Positions 23,309 to 35,775 of a DNA stretch of 64,000 nt are shown piece by piece. The stretch comes from Mortierella alpina (Eukaryota; Mortierellomycota; Mortierellomycetes; Mortierellales; Mortierellaceae), in the NCBI GenBank assembly GCA_029449245.1, contig JANATF010000005.1, positions 1,550,001-1,614,000 of the forward strand, in the 5' to 3' direction. The position numbers were made by a program, and so were the translations under genes. Below the pieces are notes generated by a model. That model was not told the origin of the DNA. It worked only from the letters and a program-made list of their open reading frames with translations, and searched no databases. Each line of letters begins with the position of its first letter. Position 1 is the first letter of the stretch.

Positions 23309-24642
23309 ATGAGCGACTATGCGCGATCCATGCTCGCGGACCTCTTTGCGCCGTACGAGCCCAGCAGATACAAGTTCCACGACAAGGAGGTACGTGTCCC
23401 TTTTCTTGCCTTTGGCGACCATGTCCGCCGAGAATATCACAGCCATGCTGAACCTCACGCACGCCATCACTCACCAATGCAACATTCATCTTTCAAATGA
23501 CTTAGGTCTGTAAGCATTTCCTCGTCAAGTTCTGTCCCAATAGTCTCTTCACCAACACGAAATCCGATCTAGGCAACTGCGACCTGGTCCACGATGAGAA
23601 ACTGCGCGAGGAGTAAGTACTCATCTCACACCTTCTCTTCCTGTTCTTTTTTTTTTTTTTTTTATTCTCCAAGTCCAACACGCGCTCACCATGTCATAAC
23701 TTTTTGCTCAATCTGGACAAATAATAGATATCAAAAGGCACCCGACAAGGACTCGTACCGGTATGAAGAGGATTTTTTCGATTATCTGACTTATCTTCAC
23801 AACGACCTTGAGAGAAAGATTCGCCGAGGCAAGGAACGCAAGGACAAGGAGGTCGACGAGACCGTACGTGTTATCTTCGAAAAGAGAACTGGTTTTTCCT
23901 TGTATCATCATCACACTGCCCCTCCCCAACACCGCTACAATGTCAAAATATTCTAACAACTCTTTGCTTTACCTCACAATAGCTCCTCAACCCACGCAAG
24001 GATGAAAAAGAAGAAAAGATTGTCATGCTCGAACAAAAGATCAAGGACACCCTCGCCAAGGTCGAAGAAGCCGGCGAGGAAGGTCGCGTCGACGAAGCTC
24101 AAACCCTGACCACCCAAGTCGAAAAGATGCAAGCCGATCTGCAACACCTGAAGCAAAACGACGATGTCAACCCCATCTTTCGTCAAGAGAACAAGATGGA
24201 AATCTGTCACGTCTGTGGCGCCTTCCTCGTCATGAACGATACCTCCAACCGTCTGGACGCTCATCTTCAAGGCAAGCAGCATACCGGTTATCAAAAGATC
24301 CATGAGACTTATGCAGAGATGAAGAAACATCACACCCCTTCCTCATCCTCCTCGGCCTCGGGCCGTGGCGGTGGCCCCTCCTCTTCTGGTCGTTACCGGG
24401 ACAGCGACTTTGGAGGCCCAGGCCCTCAACGGGATCATCAAGCCGACAGCAGAGGCGACCGTGATCGCGGTGGATACAGAGACTCGAGGACCTACCGCGA
24501 CCAGCCCTACAGGAGAGACGATCGCAGGGACAGGGATCGGGATGGCCCTTACGGAAGAGACCCTAGACGCGACCGAAGCAGAGACCGGGGCGGCAGACGG
24601 GACGACAGAGAACGCGACTACAGGCGCGGTGGGCGTTACTAA
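23309..24642 (+). CDS. LUC7: U1 snRNP-associated splicing factor LUC7-like
   Basis: Four exons: 23309-23389, 23506-23612, 23728-23863 and 23983-24642 (984 nt, 327 aa), frame closed. The start MSDYARSMLADLFAPYEP and RYKFHDKEVCKHFLVKFCP give the first zinc finger (CCCH, completed by GNCDLVHD). A helical acidic/basic coil follows (VMLEQKIKDTLAKVEEAGEE). The second finger is C2H2: ICHVCGAFLVMND then RLDAHLQGKQHTGY. The C-terminal ~100 residues are Ser/Gly then Arg/Asp-rich (RDRGGYRDSRTYRDQPYRRD), as in animal LUC7L proteins and unlike the short yeast tail. LUC7 stabilises U1 binding at weak 5' splice sites, which is notable given the unusual donors in this window. Confidence 0.95.
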
Positions 24643-24915
24643 GTAAGTTAATTGTTGAAAAGAAAGAAGGAAAAGAATACAGCACCCTCCTCTCCACGAT
24701 AGCTACGAAAGGCTATGAAAGAATAAAAGAAAAGAAATGAAGAATGCGATCTCCTTTATCTACTCTCGCACCCATCCTAGCCCAGGATCGAGGCATGGAT
24801 TCATGACAGGCTTTAATTCTGATATAAATTATACAAACTCGTAAAGTACAAGGGGGAAAAAAGTGAGAACGCGGGAAGAGGTGTGAATGGAAAGAGCTGT
24901 AACCACGATATATGA

Positions 24916-26750
24916 CTAAGAGTAGTGCTGACGGCCAGAAGACGGGTGCTGCTGCTGATGATGAGGAGGGTGCTGTTGTTGCTGTTGCTGTTGTTGCTGC
25001 TGCTGCTGGGATTGGTGGTGATGACCACCGTGGTGTCCCGGAGGAGGCCCAAAAGCGAGCGGCGCGCGCTGCACATGTCCATACGAAGCAGAGTGCTGGT
25101 GCCCCGGATGAGATCCCCCAGGCGACGCCGTAGACACAGGCGGGGCTGACAATATCGACGACGCAGACGGTGAAGGCCCATAAGAGAACGAGGACGACCC
25201 CGCTGTATGCTTGGACGAAGAGGCAACATGCATCCCTGACGAAGGCGACTGCAGATAGGAAGGAGATGAAACCCGTCCAGGAATATGGTTGTGATGCTGG
25301 AAGGGGCTCGATGAGCGCCGTAGATGCTGCTGCTGCTGTTGTTGATGGTGTAGTCCCGTAGTTTCTGACATCCTCGGCGAGGTCACCGGTCCAACAAAAC
25401 CAGACATGGACGATGCCGCTGATGACGGAGCGGGCACAGGAGAGTATCGCGAAGGAACATGTCCGGATCCAACACCTCCTCCATGGCTCAGATGAACAGG
25501 AGATCCAGGCCGGTTCGAGAATCCACTTGCCCCAGGCGATCCACGCGTGTTACCAGGCCCAGACAGCTGAGGTGAGCTGCTGTACCTCGAAATCGCTCCA
25601 GAGTGAGAGTGACTATGGCTGTGTCCAGGCGCCGCTACTGAGGTCGACGGGTGCGGCGACAACACCTCTATATGACCCGAGTGGTGCGAATAGGGATACG
25701 GTGCATGGGTCGTCTGTGGTGCGTACCCGTGGTGGTGCGGCTGCGTAAAGTACGAGCCCTGGTGCGCCAGAGGGGAACGAGCACGCGCACTCATCTGAGG
25801 CGAGGGATGCGAGCGTGAGATGGCCTCGATACGACCAATGCTGCTTGCACGCTGATGCTGAGTGTACGGCAAGGGAGACACGAGAGCAGTGGAAGGGCCG
25901 ACAGACAACGGTGCAGACAACGGTGCAGACGACGGTGCAGCTTGCGGTGGCGGGGAGCGATACCCACCGCCCACTGAAGGAGGACCATAAAACTGCTGAC
26001 TGCCATAGGGCGATCCAAGCACGGCACGCTGCCCTTGAGCAGGGTGCTGGTGTTGGGGATGGTGCTGCTGTGATTGCTGCTGTTGCTGCTGTCGACGGTG
26101 TTGGTCCTGGAGATGATGGTCGTAATAGCCGTGGCCACTTGACACTCCTGCCGGGTAACCGTGCCGAACTGTTGAGGAATATGTTTCGGATGCTCGTCTT
26201 TGATCCCTGTGTTCGCTAGAGACGCTCAGAGCACGTCCGTATGCGCTGTGGCCAAGTTGCGGTCTGTCGAGCTCGTCCTCAGTCTCGACGTCCTCATCTT
26301 CACCTCTATATCGCTCCATGGCATGATGAGCCACGGTGCCCGTCTGCTGAGAGTTCTGATCCATTGGACGGTCCGCCTCGAATGAGTGTTCCTGAGACTG
26401 AGTGCTGCTGCCTTCCTCGCTATTTCCAAACCAGTCCTCCACTGCCACATGGACATCCTCGTCGTCGTTGTTCAGCAAATTCCCGATATTAGTGACTCGT
26501 CGAGGCGAAGCACCGGATCTTGGCTCCTCCTTTTGCTTAAAGTCTGCTGCCTCATCCGCATGGGCTGGCGGCATGAAGTAACCAGGCTTTGGTCCCGCTG
26601 CAGACGGCGAGCGGGCTCGCTGCTCTGAACTGTAACCTGCAGAACCATAATCGACAGAGTGATTGCGACCCGGCTCTTGTGCCTCCTGGGTAGCATGGTA
26701 ACCATGATCTCCTGGCTGGTAATGATGAAGCTGCTGCTGCTGTTGTTGCT

Positions 26751-26781
<31 letters not shown>

Positions 26782-29700
26782 ATGATGGTGGTGTTGCTCA
26801 TGCTGGTGTTGCTGGTGTTGATGCTGCTGCTGCTGCTGCTGGAACTGTTGCTGCTGAAGTGCCTGGGAACTCTCACCTGCCGGGGCCGAGTCCTCACGAC
26901 CCTTGACAGACAATGCTTGAGAACTTGCTGTCTCTGGAGGGATAACACCGTCAGCAGCAAGTTTTTCGGCGTTGTTGCTGAAATGGTTCCGCACCTGGAT
27001 CAACGTTTTTGTCTTCAGCGCCTTCGCAATCTTGTCCCAGTCCTTCCCGTGGAGGGCTAGTAGCCTCACAAAGTCGATCTTCTCCTGTCGAGACCAGTAT
27101 GAGGAGAAGTTCGACCGACGGGCGGTTCCATCAGCATTCAATTGCCCCGGGAACTGACCATCCTCAGCTTGTACCGCACCGGGGAGGGACGGAGAGCTCG
27201 AAGCAGATGGGGGTTCACGCGAATAGAGTGCCCGGAAGGACGTGGCACTCGAGGCTGGTCCCCCATCGCCACCAGTGTCGCTCTTCACCCTCTTCCTTCT
27301 GCGTTTGTCCACAACAGTCTCCACTTCCTCCCCTGGATCTACCATCTGGCCTGCACCAGGTCCTTGGACAGCTGCTGACTTTGGACCCTCCTCTTTGGCA
27401 CTGTCCTGGGCAGTAACGACCGCTTGCTTTCCTGCTTTGCGTCGCCCGGAACCAGTGGTTGCCCCCTCTTTGTCCTTGATTTGGGCTCCAGTAGTGCTGT
27501 TAGGTGTCGATGGAACAGAGGTAGCAGTAGCAGTACTGGTCCGTCCTTTTCTACCTTTGCTCTTGTCTGAAGCCACAGCCGTTACTGCTCCAGTTCCTGC
27601 ACCAGATAAATCCTTGTCCACGCCAACAGTCTCCAGCGTGCTCAAGTCCAGGTTATTGGCATCGTCCAGGGCGCTGACGCCAAACTTGCGTTTGTAATTG
27701 AAGCAAAAGTTCTTGCACTGGTCAACGGTTTTGGTCCCAACTGCATTCGACACCGCTTCGAAATCGCGACCAAACTTTTTGAGGGCCGCAATACATTTGG
27801 TGTGCTCCAGGGCTGTCCATCGCGCAGATACCAATGTCGTTGCCGGTGCTGCCGTACCATCCTCGATAGTCTCTGGTGCATTAGCCGTCGATTTTGACGG
27901 TGCGCCCTTTCCTGGTGCGGGGCTTGCTGCTGAAGGATCAGGGGTGGGTGATGCCTCTTCAATCTTGGCAGCTGCCTTGCTGGTGGCGGCTGTCAGTTTC
28001 TCGGCCTTATCCGTTTTGATCTTCTTTTCTTCTGGGACAACATCCTCGACCTTGGAGACCGAGGCTGCTGAGCGGGTGTTTCCAGCCTTGGACCGCTGCC
28101 TTCTGCGTTCTGCTGCCGAAAGGACGGGCGTTGACACGGCAGACGAAGGTGCCGGGCTCACTGCATTACTGTTGCTTTCCTCCAGACCAGGTGTGCCACC
28201 CTGCTGGACCACAGCACTGCTTCTCACCCGCCGCCTAGTCCCGGGCTCAGGATCAGAATCCTTCCACGTCTGCAACTCCTGCAGCTCCCGAAGCTCTTTG
28301 GATTTGGCCATCTTTGTCCTGTTGGCTTGGCCAATGTCTTCGATCAGCGCACTGCCCTTGTGCTTCTTTCCCGGCTGTCCTGAAGGTGACGATGTCTGCG
28401 CGGCCTTCTCCTTCCGCTTGCCTGCCGCGGGTTTGCGCTTCCTGCCCCGGTTCGACAGCATGTCCTTGAAGCCGATCTTTTTCTTCTCCCGGTAATAAAA
28501 CAAGACGCATTGAGATGCGGTCTTGCCCTCCAGTCCAGCGGCGATCTTGCCAAACTGCTTGGGATAATTGAGATAGCGCTTCGTGAAAATATCGCGCTCC
28601 TCCTCTGTCCAAGTGTCCGTTACTGGGCCGAGACGATAATACTTGGCTGGATCGGTGACCAGGTGGTTTCGGTCATAATAATGCACTTGCTCACGGATAT
28701 GGGGATCCAGAATCATAGGCGGTACGGTTGCAGCAGTCCTCGAGGCTCTGACATCAGGGTTCCGCATGTCAGCATTTTCCAAACTCTGGATGATCTCCAA
28801 TAGCTCGGCTTCGCTCCTGACAGCGTCGCTATTGTAGACTCCCCGCCGATTCCGTGTTGTGAACAAGACATTTTCACCCACGACCTGATCCTCCTCGCGA
28901 ACATTGGTTTGGACGGCTGCAGTTGCCTGCTTATCCTTCTGCTTCTCCAACTTCTCGACCTTTTTCATCCATATCTCCCAATGGTGCTTATACTCCCGCT
29001 TGAGATTCAGCTCCTTTTCATCAAGGGCAAGAGCCTTGGCCGACATATTGCGAAGCAGTGCGCCGCGTAGTCGCTCGTGGTTGTCAATATTCTCCTGGTA
29101 GCAGGAATAATCCTCAATCGACTCAAAGATCTGCGGCTGTTCATGTTGATGGCGATGATGATGAGGATGATGATGATTGTGCGTGTGATCGTGGGATGAC
29201 GCCGTCGCGGAATGGATTTTGCCATACTTTTTGGCGCGCGTGTTGTTCTCTGCGTAGATCTGATCGTAGAGCTGCGGTCGTCGGGTCTGCTGCTGCCTCC
29301 TCTTGTAAAAAGGATCACCCTCGTCTATGTCTTGTTGAAGTTCCTGACGGGAGAATTTCTCTACAATTTGTCGACGGCGATCACTCATGCTATCGGAATA
29401 GATGTTGCCAATATCCACATCCTCATTATCGACAATGTCCAGTCTTGCATCATCCATGTCCTTATCAGGAACCAAATCGACGGGACTCGCCGTATCCTCA
29501 ACGATATCCATCACCACGTCGCCATCCTTGGCACCATTGCTATCCAGAAGCACCTCCTTCATGGAGGTAGCTGGTTCATCAATGTCCATGACCATGTTTA
29601 CAGCAATCGGTTCCAGCTCTGACTTTTCAATATCGATTGATTCCTCGTCATCATCCATAGCGCCGATCGTGCTTGCAGTTCTGCTAGCTGCCTCCGACTG

Positions 29701-31941
29701 CTGGTCTTTCTGTAGTCGGTGCTGTGTCAGAAGATCCTCATAACGCTGAATTCTCCCGTCAATCCTGTCAATCTCGACCAAGATATCTGCCTGATTCTCA
29801 AACTCGACAGGATCACTTTTGGGCACTTTGGCATCGGCTGAGCCGAGAACGGGTGACAGACCCGGCGATGGAAGCGATGTCATGGATGGGCTTCTTGATG
29901 TCTTGGCATCGCTCAAATCCTTTACTTCCGACCGGCCATTCAGCGCGTCCACGTTGTGCTTGGCTGATGTATCATCTGGATGAGGTAGGGGTTCGGCGTC
30001 TGCCGCTGCAGCTGCAGGCGCGACTGTTGGTTCCTGCTTGACGGCGGTCTCCTCCGAATTGGGCTCATGAGAATTTGCTGTGAAAGTGGATGTGTCGGCA
30101 GTTTCAGAATGAACGTTCTTTTCTACAATTCCGTCGCGTTTTGGAGAAGGGCTACCAGGTACGGACATCTCTGATCCTGAAGGTGCTGTGGCTACATGAT
30201 CCAGATCTGGCGCTGAGGAACTGCTCTGTCCCTCAGCATTGTCCGGCAATGTGTCCTTTTTTGCTGCTGTTGGATCGCTGACTTTTGCTGTATCGATAAG
30301 AGGTGCTGCATCCTCCGTCACCGATTCACCGCTAACTAGCTGCGTCCGGGGCTCGGTTTCGGCAGGAGCCTGGATGTCATCGCCCTCAGGGTGGGACACA
30401 GATGAGCCGCCAGGAGGTTCCATAATGTCCTGTTGCTGTACCCGACCGTGTCCAGGACGCCCGGGTGTCTCGCCACGTTCCAACTGTGGGCCAGTTGGAA
30501 TGGCAGGCAAGTTGGGATAACTACCCTTGAAGTGGTGTTCTCGATGATGCGACTCGCCAAACGCGGATTCATCCGACATCGGGGCACTTTGGATCCTGGG
30601 GCGCCTTCCAGGTGGAGCGGCTCTCCCAAATCGGCCATCCGTATCTGATCGAGGACCAGCTCCATCAGAACGATATAAAATGCCGCGGTCCCGCAACGAA
30701 TCCCGCTCATGAAGACGCTCCCGCAAGAGTTCTTCTCTATCCTCGTCCCGTGCATAAGGACGATCGTTGTCCCGTACACGGTCTCGATCTTGTTGCTTAT
30801 TATCATCATCTTGTTGTCGACTCTGCTCCGATTGATCGTGAGGCTGGGGTGGGAGAGAGGACCTCGATAGTTTCCTTGGGCCACGATCACCTTCAACAAA
30901 TGTGTCCTCCGGCTTTACGGACGTCTGGCGGGATTTGTCTGAGGTATAGGCCAGCAAATCTCGATCGAGCTCTTGAACTAATGCCAGCGTGCGAGAATTC
31001 GATCCACGTTCTCGATCCCTGTCCCGCTCCCGTCCCATGTTATCAAAGGAGGAACGACTCGGTACAGGCGTCTCATGGTCCTTCTCCGAGTCGCGAAGCC
31101 ATATGGGTCGCTCACGATTCCAGTCCCGCTCACGATCTCGGTCTCGCTCCCGTTCACGTTCCCGTTCACGCTCGCGCTCAACAAGTTCACGCATATCCAG
31201 CTCGGGACCATCTCGCCCAGATATTGATTCGCGCCCTTTGCCGTCTACACCCCAGGGACCGCGGTCACGAAGTTCTCGTTCCCTGTTATCCCTGTCTCTG
31301 AGGTCGCGTGTGCTTATGCCCAGCTCCCGCAGGTCACGATTTCTGGGGTCCATTTCCCTCGAATAGGGCATCTCCCGGTCCCGTGTGTCACGCTCCCGTG
31401 CAGAGATGTCCCGCATGGTCCTCATGTCCCTTAATTCCCTCGGGTCTCTTGCATCCCTTGGGTCTCTTGGGTCTCTCGGGTCTCTTGGGTCTCTCGGATC
31501 CCTCGGATCCCTTGGTGGTCGAGGGTCCCGAATATCGCGAATGTCTTGCCGAATATCCCTGCCTCTAAAGTCCCGGTCTCGCTCAAACTCTCGAGAAAAT
31601 TGGCCTGGTCGTCCGCGCCAGTCGTCACGGTCCATGTAGCGGTTGGGTCCCAGTCCAAGGCCTACGCCGGTACCGACGCCAGACGCGCCCGTAGGGAAAT
31701 ACTCTAATGAACGATTGCTGTCATTGAAGCCTCCCTTGTGTGCCGATGCTGGGCCAAACTCCCGTGGATGTGATAGTGTTGAGGTGTTCGGTGCAGAGTT
31801 TGACATAAAGTGCCGTGACATGGATGATGCGGCCGATGGCGATGGCTGTCCAGAGTGTTCGCCTAAGCTGGGGCTGCCCTTCAGACTCTCTGACCTGAAG
31901 CGCGTATCCCTGGGTGCGGGAAACCGCTCTGGATATTTCAT
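24916..31941 (-). CDS. SNT1: SNT1/NCoR-like transcriptional corepressor with three SANT domains
   Basis: A single 7-kb exon encoding 2341 aa. The N-terminus is Arg/Asp-rich, with a DPR tripeptide repeat (~residues 143-168) and RERERERERD runs. Three Myb/SANT domains follow: ~1109 (WTEEERDIFTKRYLNYPKQF ... SQCVLFYYREKKK), ~1372 (RWTALEHTKCIAALKKFG ... DQCKNFCFNYKRKF) and ~1612 (YWSRQEKIDFVRLLALHG ... VRNHFSNNAEKL). The first has the spacing of the NCoR/SMRT/Snt1 SANT1 (deacetylase-activating) domain. The C-terminal third is low complexity: Gln and His runs (~1695-1745) and Ser/Pro/Tyr/Gly repeats. By family it would scaffold a Set3C/HDAC-type complex. Yeast Snt1 has two SANT domains and ~1225 aa, so this is much larger; the SNT1 name is inferred from domain layout. 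Confidence 0.8.
26735..26850. repeat. CTG/TTG and ATG/GTG triplet repeats (poly-Gln/poly-His)
   Basis: Consecutive CTGCTGTTG then GATGATGATG triplets on the + strand, encoding a Gln run next to a His run on the minus strand within the SNT1-like protein. Confidence 0.9.
31437..31515. repeat. 9-bp coding minisatellite (Asp-Pro-Arg repeat)
   Basis: About nine copies of a 9-bp unit close to GGGTCTCTT / GGGTCTCTC on the + strand, encoding (Asp-Pro-Arg)n on the minus strand near the start of the SNT1-like protein. Unit length is a multiple of three, so copy-number change keeps the frame. Confidence 0.9.
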
Positions 31942-33625
31942 TCGTGGGGACTAGTTGAATGAGAGAAAAGGAAGGGGAACGGATCTTGATTAGTCATCCC
32001 GCACGGGAGTCCGTTTTCGAGTGAGATTCCTTTTTGCTCCTCCTCTAACAAGACCAAGTTATTCAACACAAAATGCAGATATACAAAGGCATACAAAGAT
32101 AAAAAAAGGGGAGGAGGGAAGGGGCAGGCGTGGGATGGAGTGGGATGGAGTGAACAACAACGCCCGCAACAATACCAACAGGTGCATGAAGGTTGAGAGC
32201 ACACGGCAAAGAACAATTGGACCATACCTCCTGGAAGCCAGTGTCTGCAGGCGGTATGCTATCAGTTTTGCCCACAAATCCTGCAGCGCCGTTCCTTGGG
32301 GGTCTTCTCCTGTCTCCGTTCGGGCTACAGATGCACACAGGTGTGGCGACGAGGAAGAAAAGGTCAGTCATGTCCTTGCTGTAATCCATGGCAGCATCGT
32401 CCTCTGCAGGAATAGAGCAGTATGGCATGGTCTGTTGCTTACAAGTCCCTCAGTCTGTTGTTGCGGTCGTCTCGCTCTTGGGACCGACTCCTTTCGAAGC
32501 GTCTCCTACAACAAGCACAGTCGTGAGTAAGTAACAGAAGACTATACATGTTTCCACGGACAAGTAAGGAGCTATGGGTCAAAGGTCCCTGTCCTGGTCA
32601 TTACCTTGATGCGGAATAGGATCGATCCTGGCTCTCCGATCTTGGCTTAGTTGGTGGTGGTGGCGAGCGAGAGGACGAGTGCAGATGCTGGATCCCGCCC
32701 GGCGAGCTGACTGTAGAGTGGATTCTGGAGGATTTGAGCTGGCTGGAGGTGGTCTGCAGGGGGGATAGCAACGGCGATCGCTCCATTGTTCGTAGTCGAG
32801 ATGCCTTTGTCGCCTCTCAATGCGGCGTAAGGTGCCGGCGTATGGAGCTGTTGTGGTTGTTGGTCCGGCTGCTTGCCGAGAAGTGAGGAGGCTCTGATGG
32901 ATCCGATTGTCCTGCGCTGCTGCTGATAGAAGAGAGATGGAGGAGAGATGGAAGAGAGAATAGAGAGAATGAAGAGCTGGATAGGGCGACGAGGCGGAAG
33001 GGACCACGGCTGCTGCAGCTGACTGGTGAGAGTGCAATGAGTTGTGATTGTTTGAGAGCCGCCTTTGGGGCAGGGTGCTTTGCGGTTTCGTGCAGTGCGG
33101 GGGGCAGTTTAGTAAGCCTGGCTAGCGTAAGCGAGGTGTGCGGGTGTGCAGGCTGCCATAGCCAGAGCCATAGCCAGAAGGAGAAGGGAGAGAGGGCGAT
33201 CGAGAGGAGGATCGAGAGGGAGGATCACGGTTAGTGTCGATGCACCTGTTCATATGTGCCACAGTGGGTGGAGTTTGAAGAGCGTGCAGTGCACTGTATT
33301 GTAGTCTGCAAACTCTTTTTTTTTTCCCTCTCTTCTCTGTGCCATGCATGTAGCCCGCAGGTACCTGATGGATTGCAAGGAGATGCGCACGGCTGGGAAC
33401 GGGCAGAAGGGCAGGCCAGAAAGAGCAAGATGGAGCGACATCCAGCACGAGGCGGAGGAGGCGTGTGTTGTGGACAAAGGAGTGATGGCTGCACAATGGC
33501 TAGCAGGTGGGTCAAAAGGGCGCTGCTGCTGACTGGCAAGGCGTCACGTGTAGAAAGACACGTTGAAACATACCTTCAGCACAGCCTGCGAGTCAGAGAT
33601 AGCTTGATGTATTCATTGCTTGCTA
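31942..33625. other. Intergenic region, PRODH gene 3' end to SNT1 promoter
   Basis: 1.7 kb between two minus-strand genes, holding the SNT1 promoter and leader. Several open frames up to ~150 codons exist on both strands, but all are of biased composition (Ser/Pro/Arg) and resemble no family. A GGGATGGAGTGGGATGGAGT repeat lies near 32130. The region could hide leader introns; I see no convincing gene. Confidence 0.45.
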
Positions 33626-35508
33626 CTACTTCTGCAGGCGCATGTATGCCAAAACCCGCAATTTGAGCTCCTCCCAGATCAAGGCGCGCTCTAAACCTGC
33701 ACCCTCCAACACGGATGCGTTCTCCTGCGCGCGCCGGATCAAGTAAGGAATGACGTGGTGGATAGGCCCATACGGAACATACTTGTAGACACCATACCCG
33801 TGCATACCTAACGTATACGATATGTGGTCACTCATACCCTTCAGCTGGCCAAACATCACTAGTCCAGACTGAGGTTCAAGTCCAAGCTCCTGCATGTGCT
33901 CACAGGTCCGAATCGTCGAATCCATATTATGCGAGGCCACCACAAGAACCACACGAGATGAGCTCAGAGTAGGCTGCCTACATGAATCCTGACGATCCAC
34001 TCCTTGTTCACTAGTCGCTCGTTGCTCACTGGTCGTTCCTTGCCGCAATGGGCGCGCCATTTCCGTCAACACAAAATTCAGCCCGGCATTGAACGAATTG
34101 TTGGTTGCCTCGATACCGCTACAGATCGGATCCTCAAGGCCGAGCTCCAACGCTCTCTTACGCTCACTGATCATGTACGCACCGCGGACCAACTTGACCG
34201 CCAAGACATAATCATTCCTTTGAGCACGCGCAAAATCTCGCTCTAGTCGGCTCAAGGCATCCTTGAGATACATCTGATACGTGTTGTAGATCAATGGCCC
34301 ATCTGCATGACGTGTGCAGTTATAGCGTTCCTGAAGATGCAGTGTCATGTCGTCAATGGCTGGCTGGAAATACGTCTGCTCGGCGTCAATCATCAGCCGC
34401 GTTTGGGTTTCTTTGGCTTGATCACACAGTTTTTCCACACGCATCAGCAGGCGCTTGTAGTCCTCGAAATCCTCGTTGCTAAGCCCAGGAATCAGCTCCA
34501 ACCTGTTGCTCGCAGACTGCGCCGTCGTAAAGAGAGCCTGGGTTTCTTTACGGTTCAGCGATACTGTGCACGCAACATCCACCCAGTCCACGCACCCATC
34601 TCGATCCTTGTCTGCCTCCTTAAATAGTCGCTCGACAACGGTTTCAAAAGACGCGTCCGGCTGCACAGTGGCTGTGGGGTTGGGAAGCATGCTCATCCAT
34701 TTCCCAAACTCTTTTAGTGTCATCCTGCCGTCTCCGTCCTGGTCAAAGCTCTTGAAGCAGTGCTCCATCGCGTTGAGTGTGTTAGAGATTTGCTGCAGAA
34801 GCAAAGGAGAAACCAATGCTGTGACCTTGATGGCAACAAACGATTTGGGTATTGCAGAGGCTGTCGCGATACATGTGCTGACGCTGCTGGCAATATCGTC
34901 AGCGCTTTTGTTGAAGCGAGTACGGGTCTCTGGGCATGGGTTTCCCTGTGCCAGATTAGAGTCGTCCAAATCCGCTTCGATCGAGAGATCCAGGATAGAG
35001 TTGATGCCTGCCTGCTTGAATGAGCTCATGGTGTCGATACAGTCCTCGGCAGTTTCGCCTCTACAATACAGGATGTCCGCACAGACCGTAACAAGGAAGT
35101 GGTGCCGTGAGTTTAAACCCCCTTTCAGCTGTCCAAGACAAACGAAACAGCGCGAGAGAACACGCTCACAGTTGAACACACAGAACACACACCATCAGAT
35201 TCATAATACAATTGAAAAACTCACCCGCAGAATTGGGCAAAAAACGTCTTGCGCACGATCCAGTAGACTGGGAGCGTGAAGTGTACTCTCTCCGCCAGGC
35301 GAATGAGCATGGGTGCAAGATCCACCAGCAGACTAAAGCTGCACAACATGTAAACAAACATGGACCGCAACAACTCTGACGTGGACTTTTTCTCTACTGC
35401 GATTCGACTGCGTTCGTTCTTGAGGTCGTCAGTGACGTTGGATCCTTCCAAGGTTGGCAGAGACGAGGACGACGCCGAGCGGGCCTTCATTTGGGCAGTC
35501 TTGGTCAT
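33626..35508 (-). CDS. PRODH: Mitochondrial proline dehydrogenase with an EF-hand insertion
   Basis: Two exons: 35508-35225 and 35060-33626 (1719 nt, 572 aa). A start at 35607 would give 605 aa and an N-terminus with more hydrophobic and Arg residues, so it is a real alternative for mitochondrial import. Exon 1 has an amphipathic block (LVDLAPMLIRLAERVHFTLP); exon 2 begins GETAEDCIDTM. PRODH hallmarks: LMIDAEQTYFQPAIDDMTL, YNTYQMYLKDALSRL, AVKLVRGAYMISERKRAL, VVASHNMDSTIRTCEHM, GQLKGMSDHISYTLG and YVPYGPIHHVIPYLIRRAQE (FAD and proline contacts). Between ~residues 230 and 300 lie two EF-hand loops, DQDGDGRMTLKEF (canonical) and DKDRDGCVDWVDV. The enzyme oxidises proline to pyrroline-5-carboxylate, passing electrons to the respiratory chain. 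Confidence 0.92.
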
Positions 35509-35730
35509 TTGATTCAAAGAGGAGGGAACAGGTGAGGTTCGTGTTTGTGTGAAAAGAAAGGGAGATTTTAAAAGCAAACAAAATCCAGGTGCGGCAAGAG
35601 AGACCATAGAAGTGCGCTAGGGTGAGGAAGTGCCGAGAAAGGGGTGCAGCGGGAGCGAGCGCTGGCAGGAGGAACGGAGGCACGGAGGATGTCAACATGA
35701 TCCTGCGAGGGTGATGAGGTAGTGAGAGAA

Positions 35731-35737
35731 TTATATA
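35731..35737 (-). promoter_or_regulatory. TATA-like element of the PRODH gene
   Basis: Reads TATATAA on the minus strand (CAATATATAATTC context), ~125 bp upstream of the upper candidate ATG (35607) and ~225 bp from the lower one. It is one of few clear TATA-like sites in the window. Function is inferred from position only. Confidence 0.4.
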
Positions 35738-35775
35738 TTGTGTGGTAAGGGTAATAAACAATAATGGTACATGCG

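Noticed and set aside
26659-27060. 133-codon Leu/Met-rich frame on the + strand
   Set aside because: It is the reverse side of the Gln/His triplet repeats of the SNT1-like gene.
32579-33037. 152-codon minus-strand frame upstream of the SNT1-like gene
   Set aside because: Ser/Arg/His-biased sequence without family features; more likely leader or promoter DNA.
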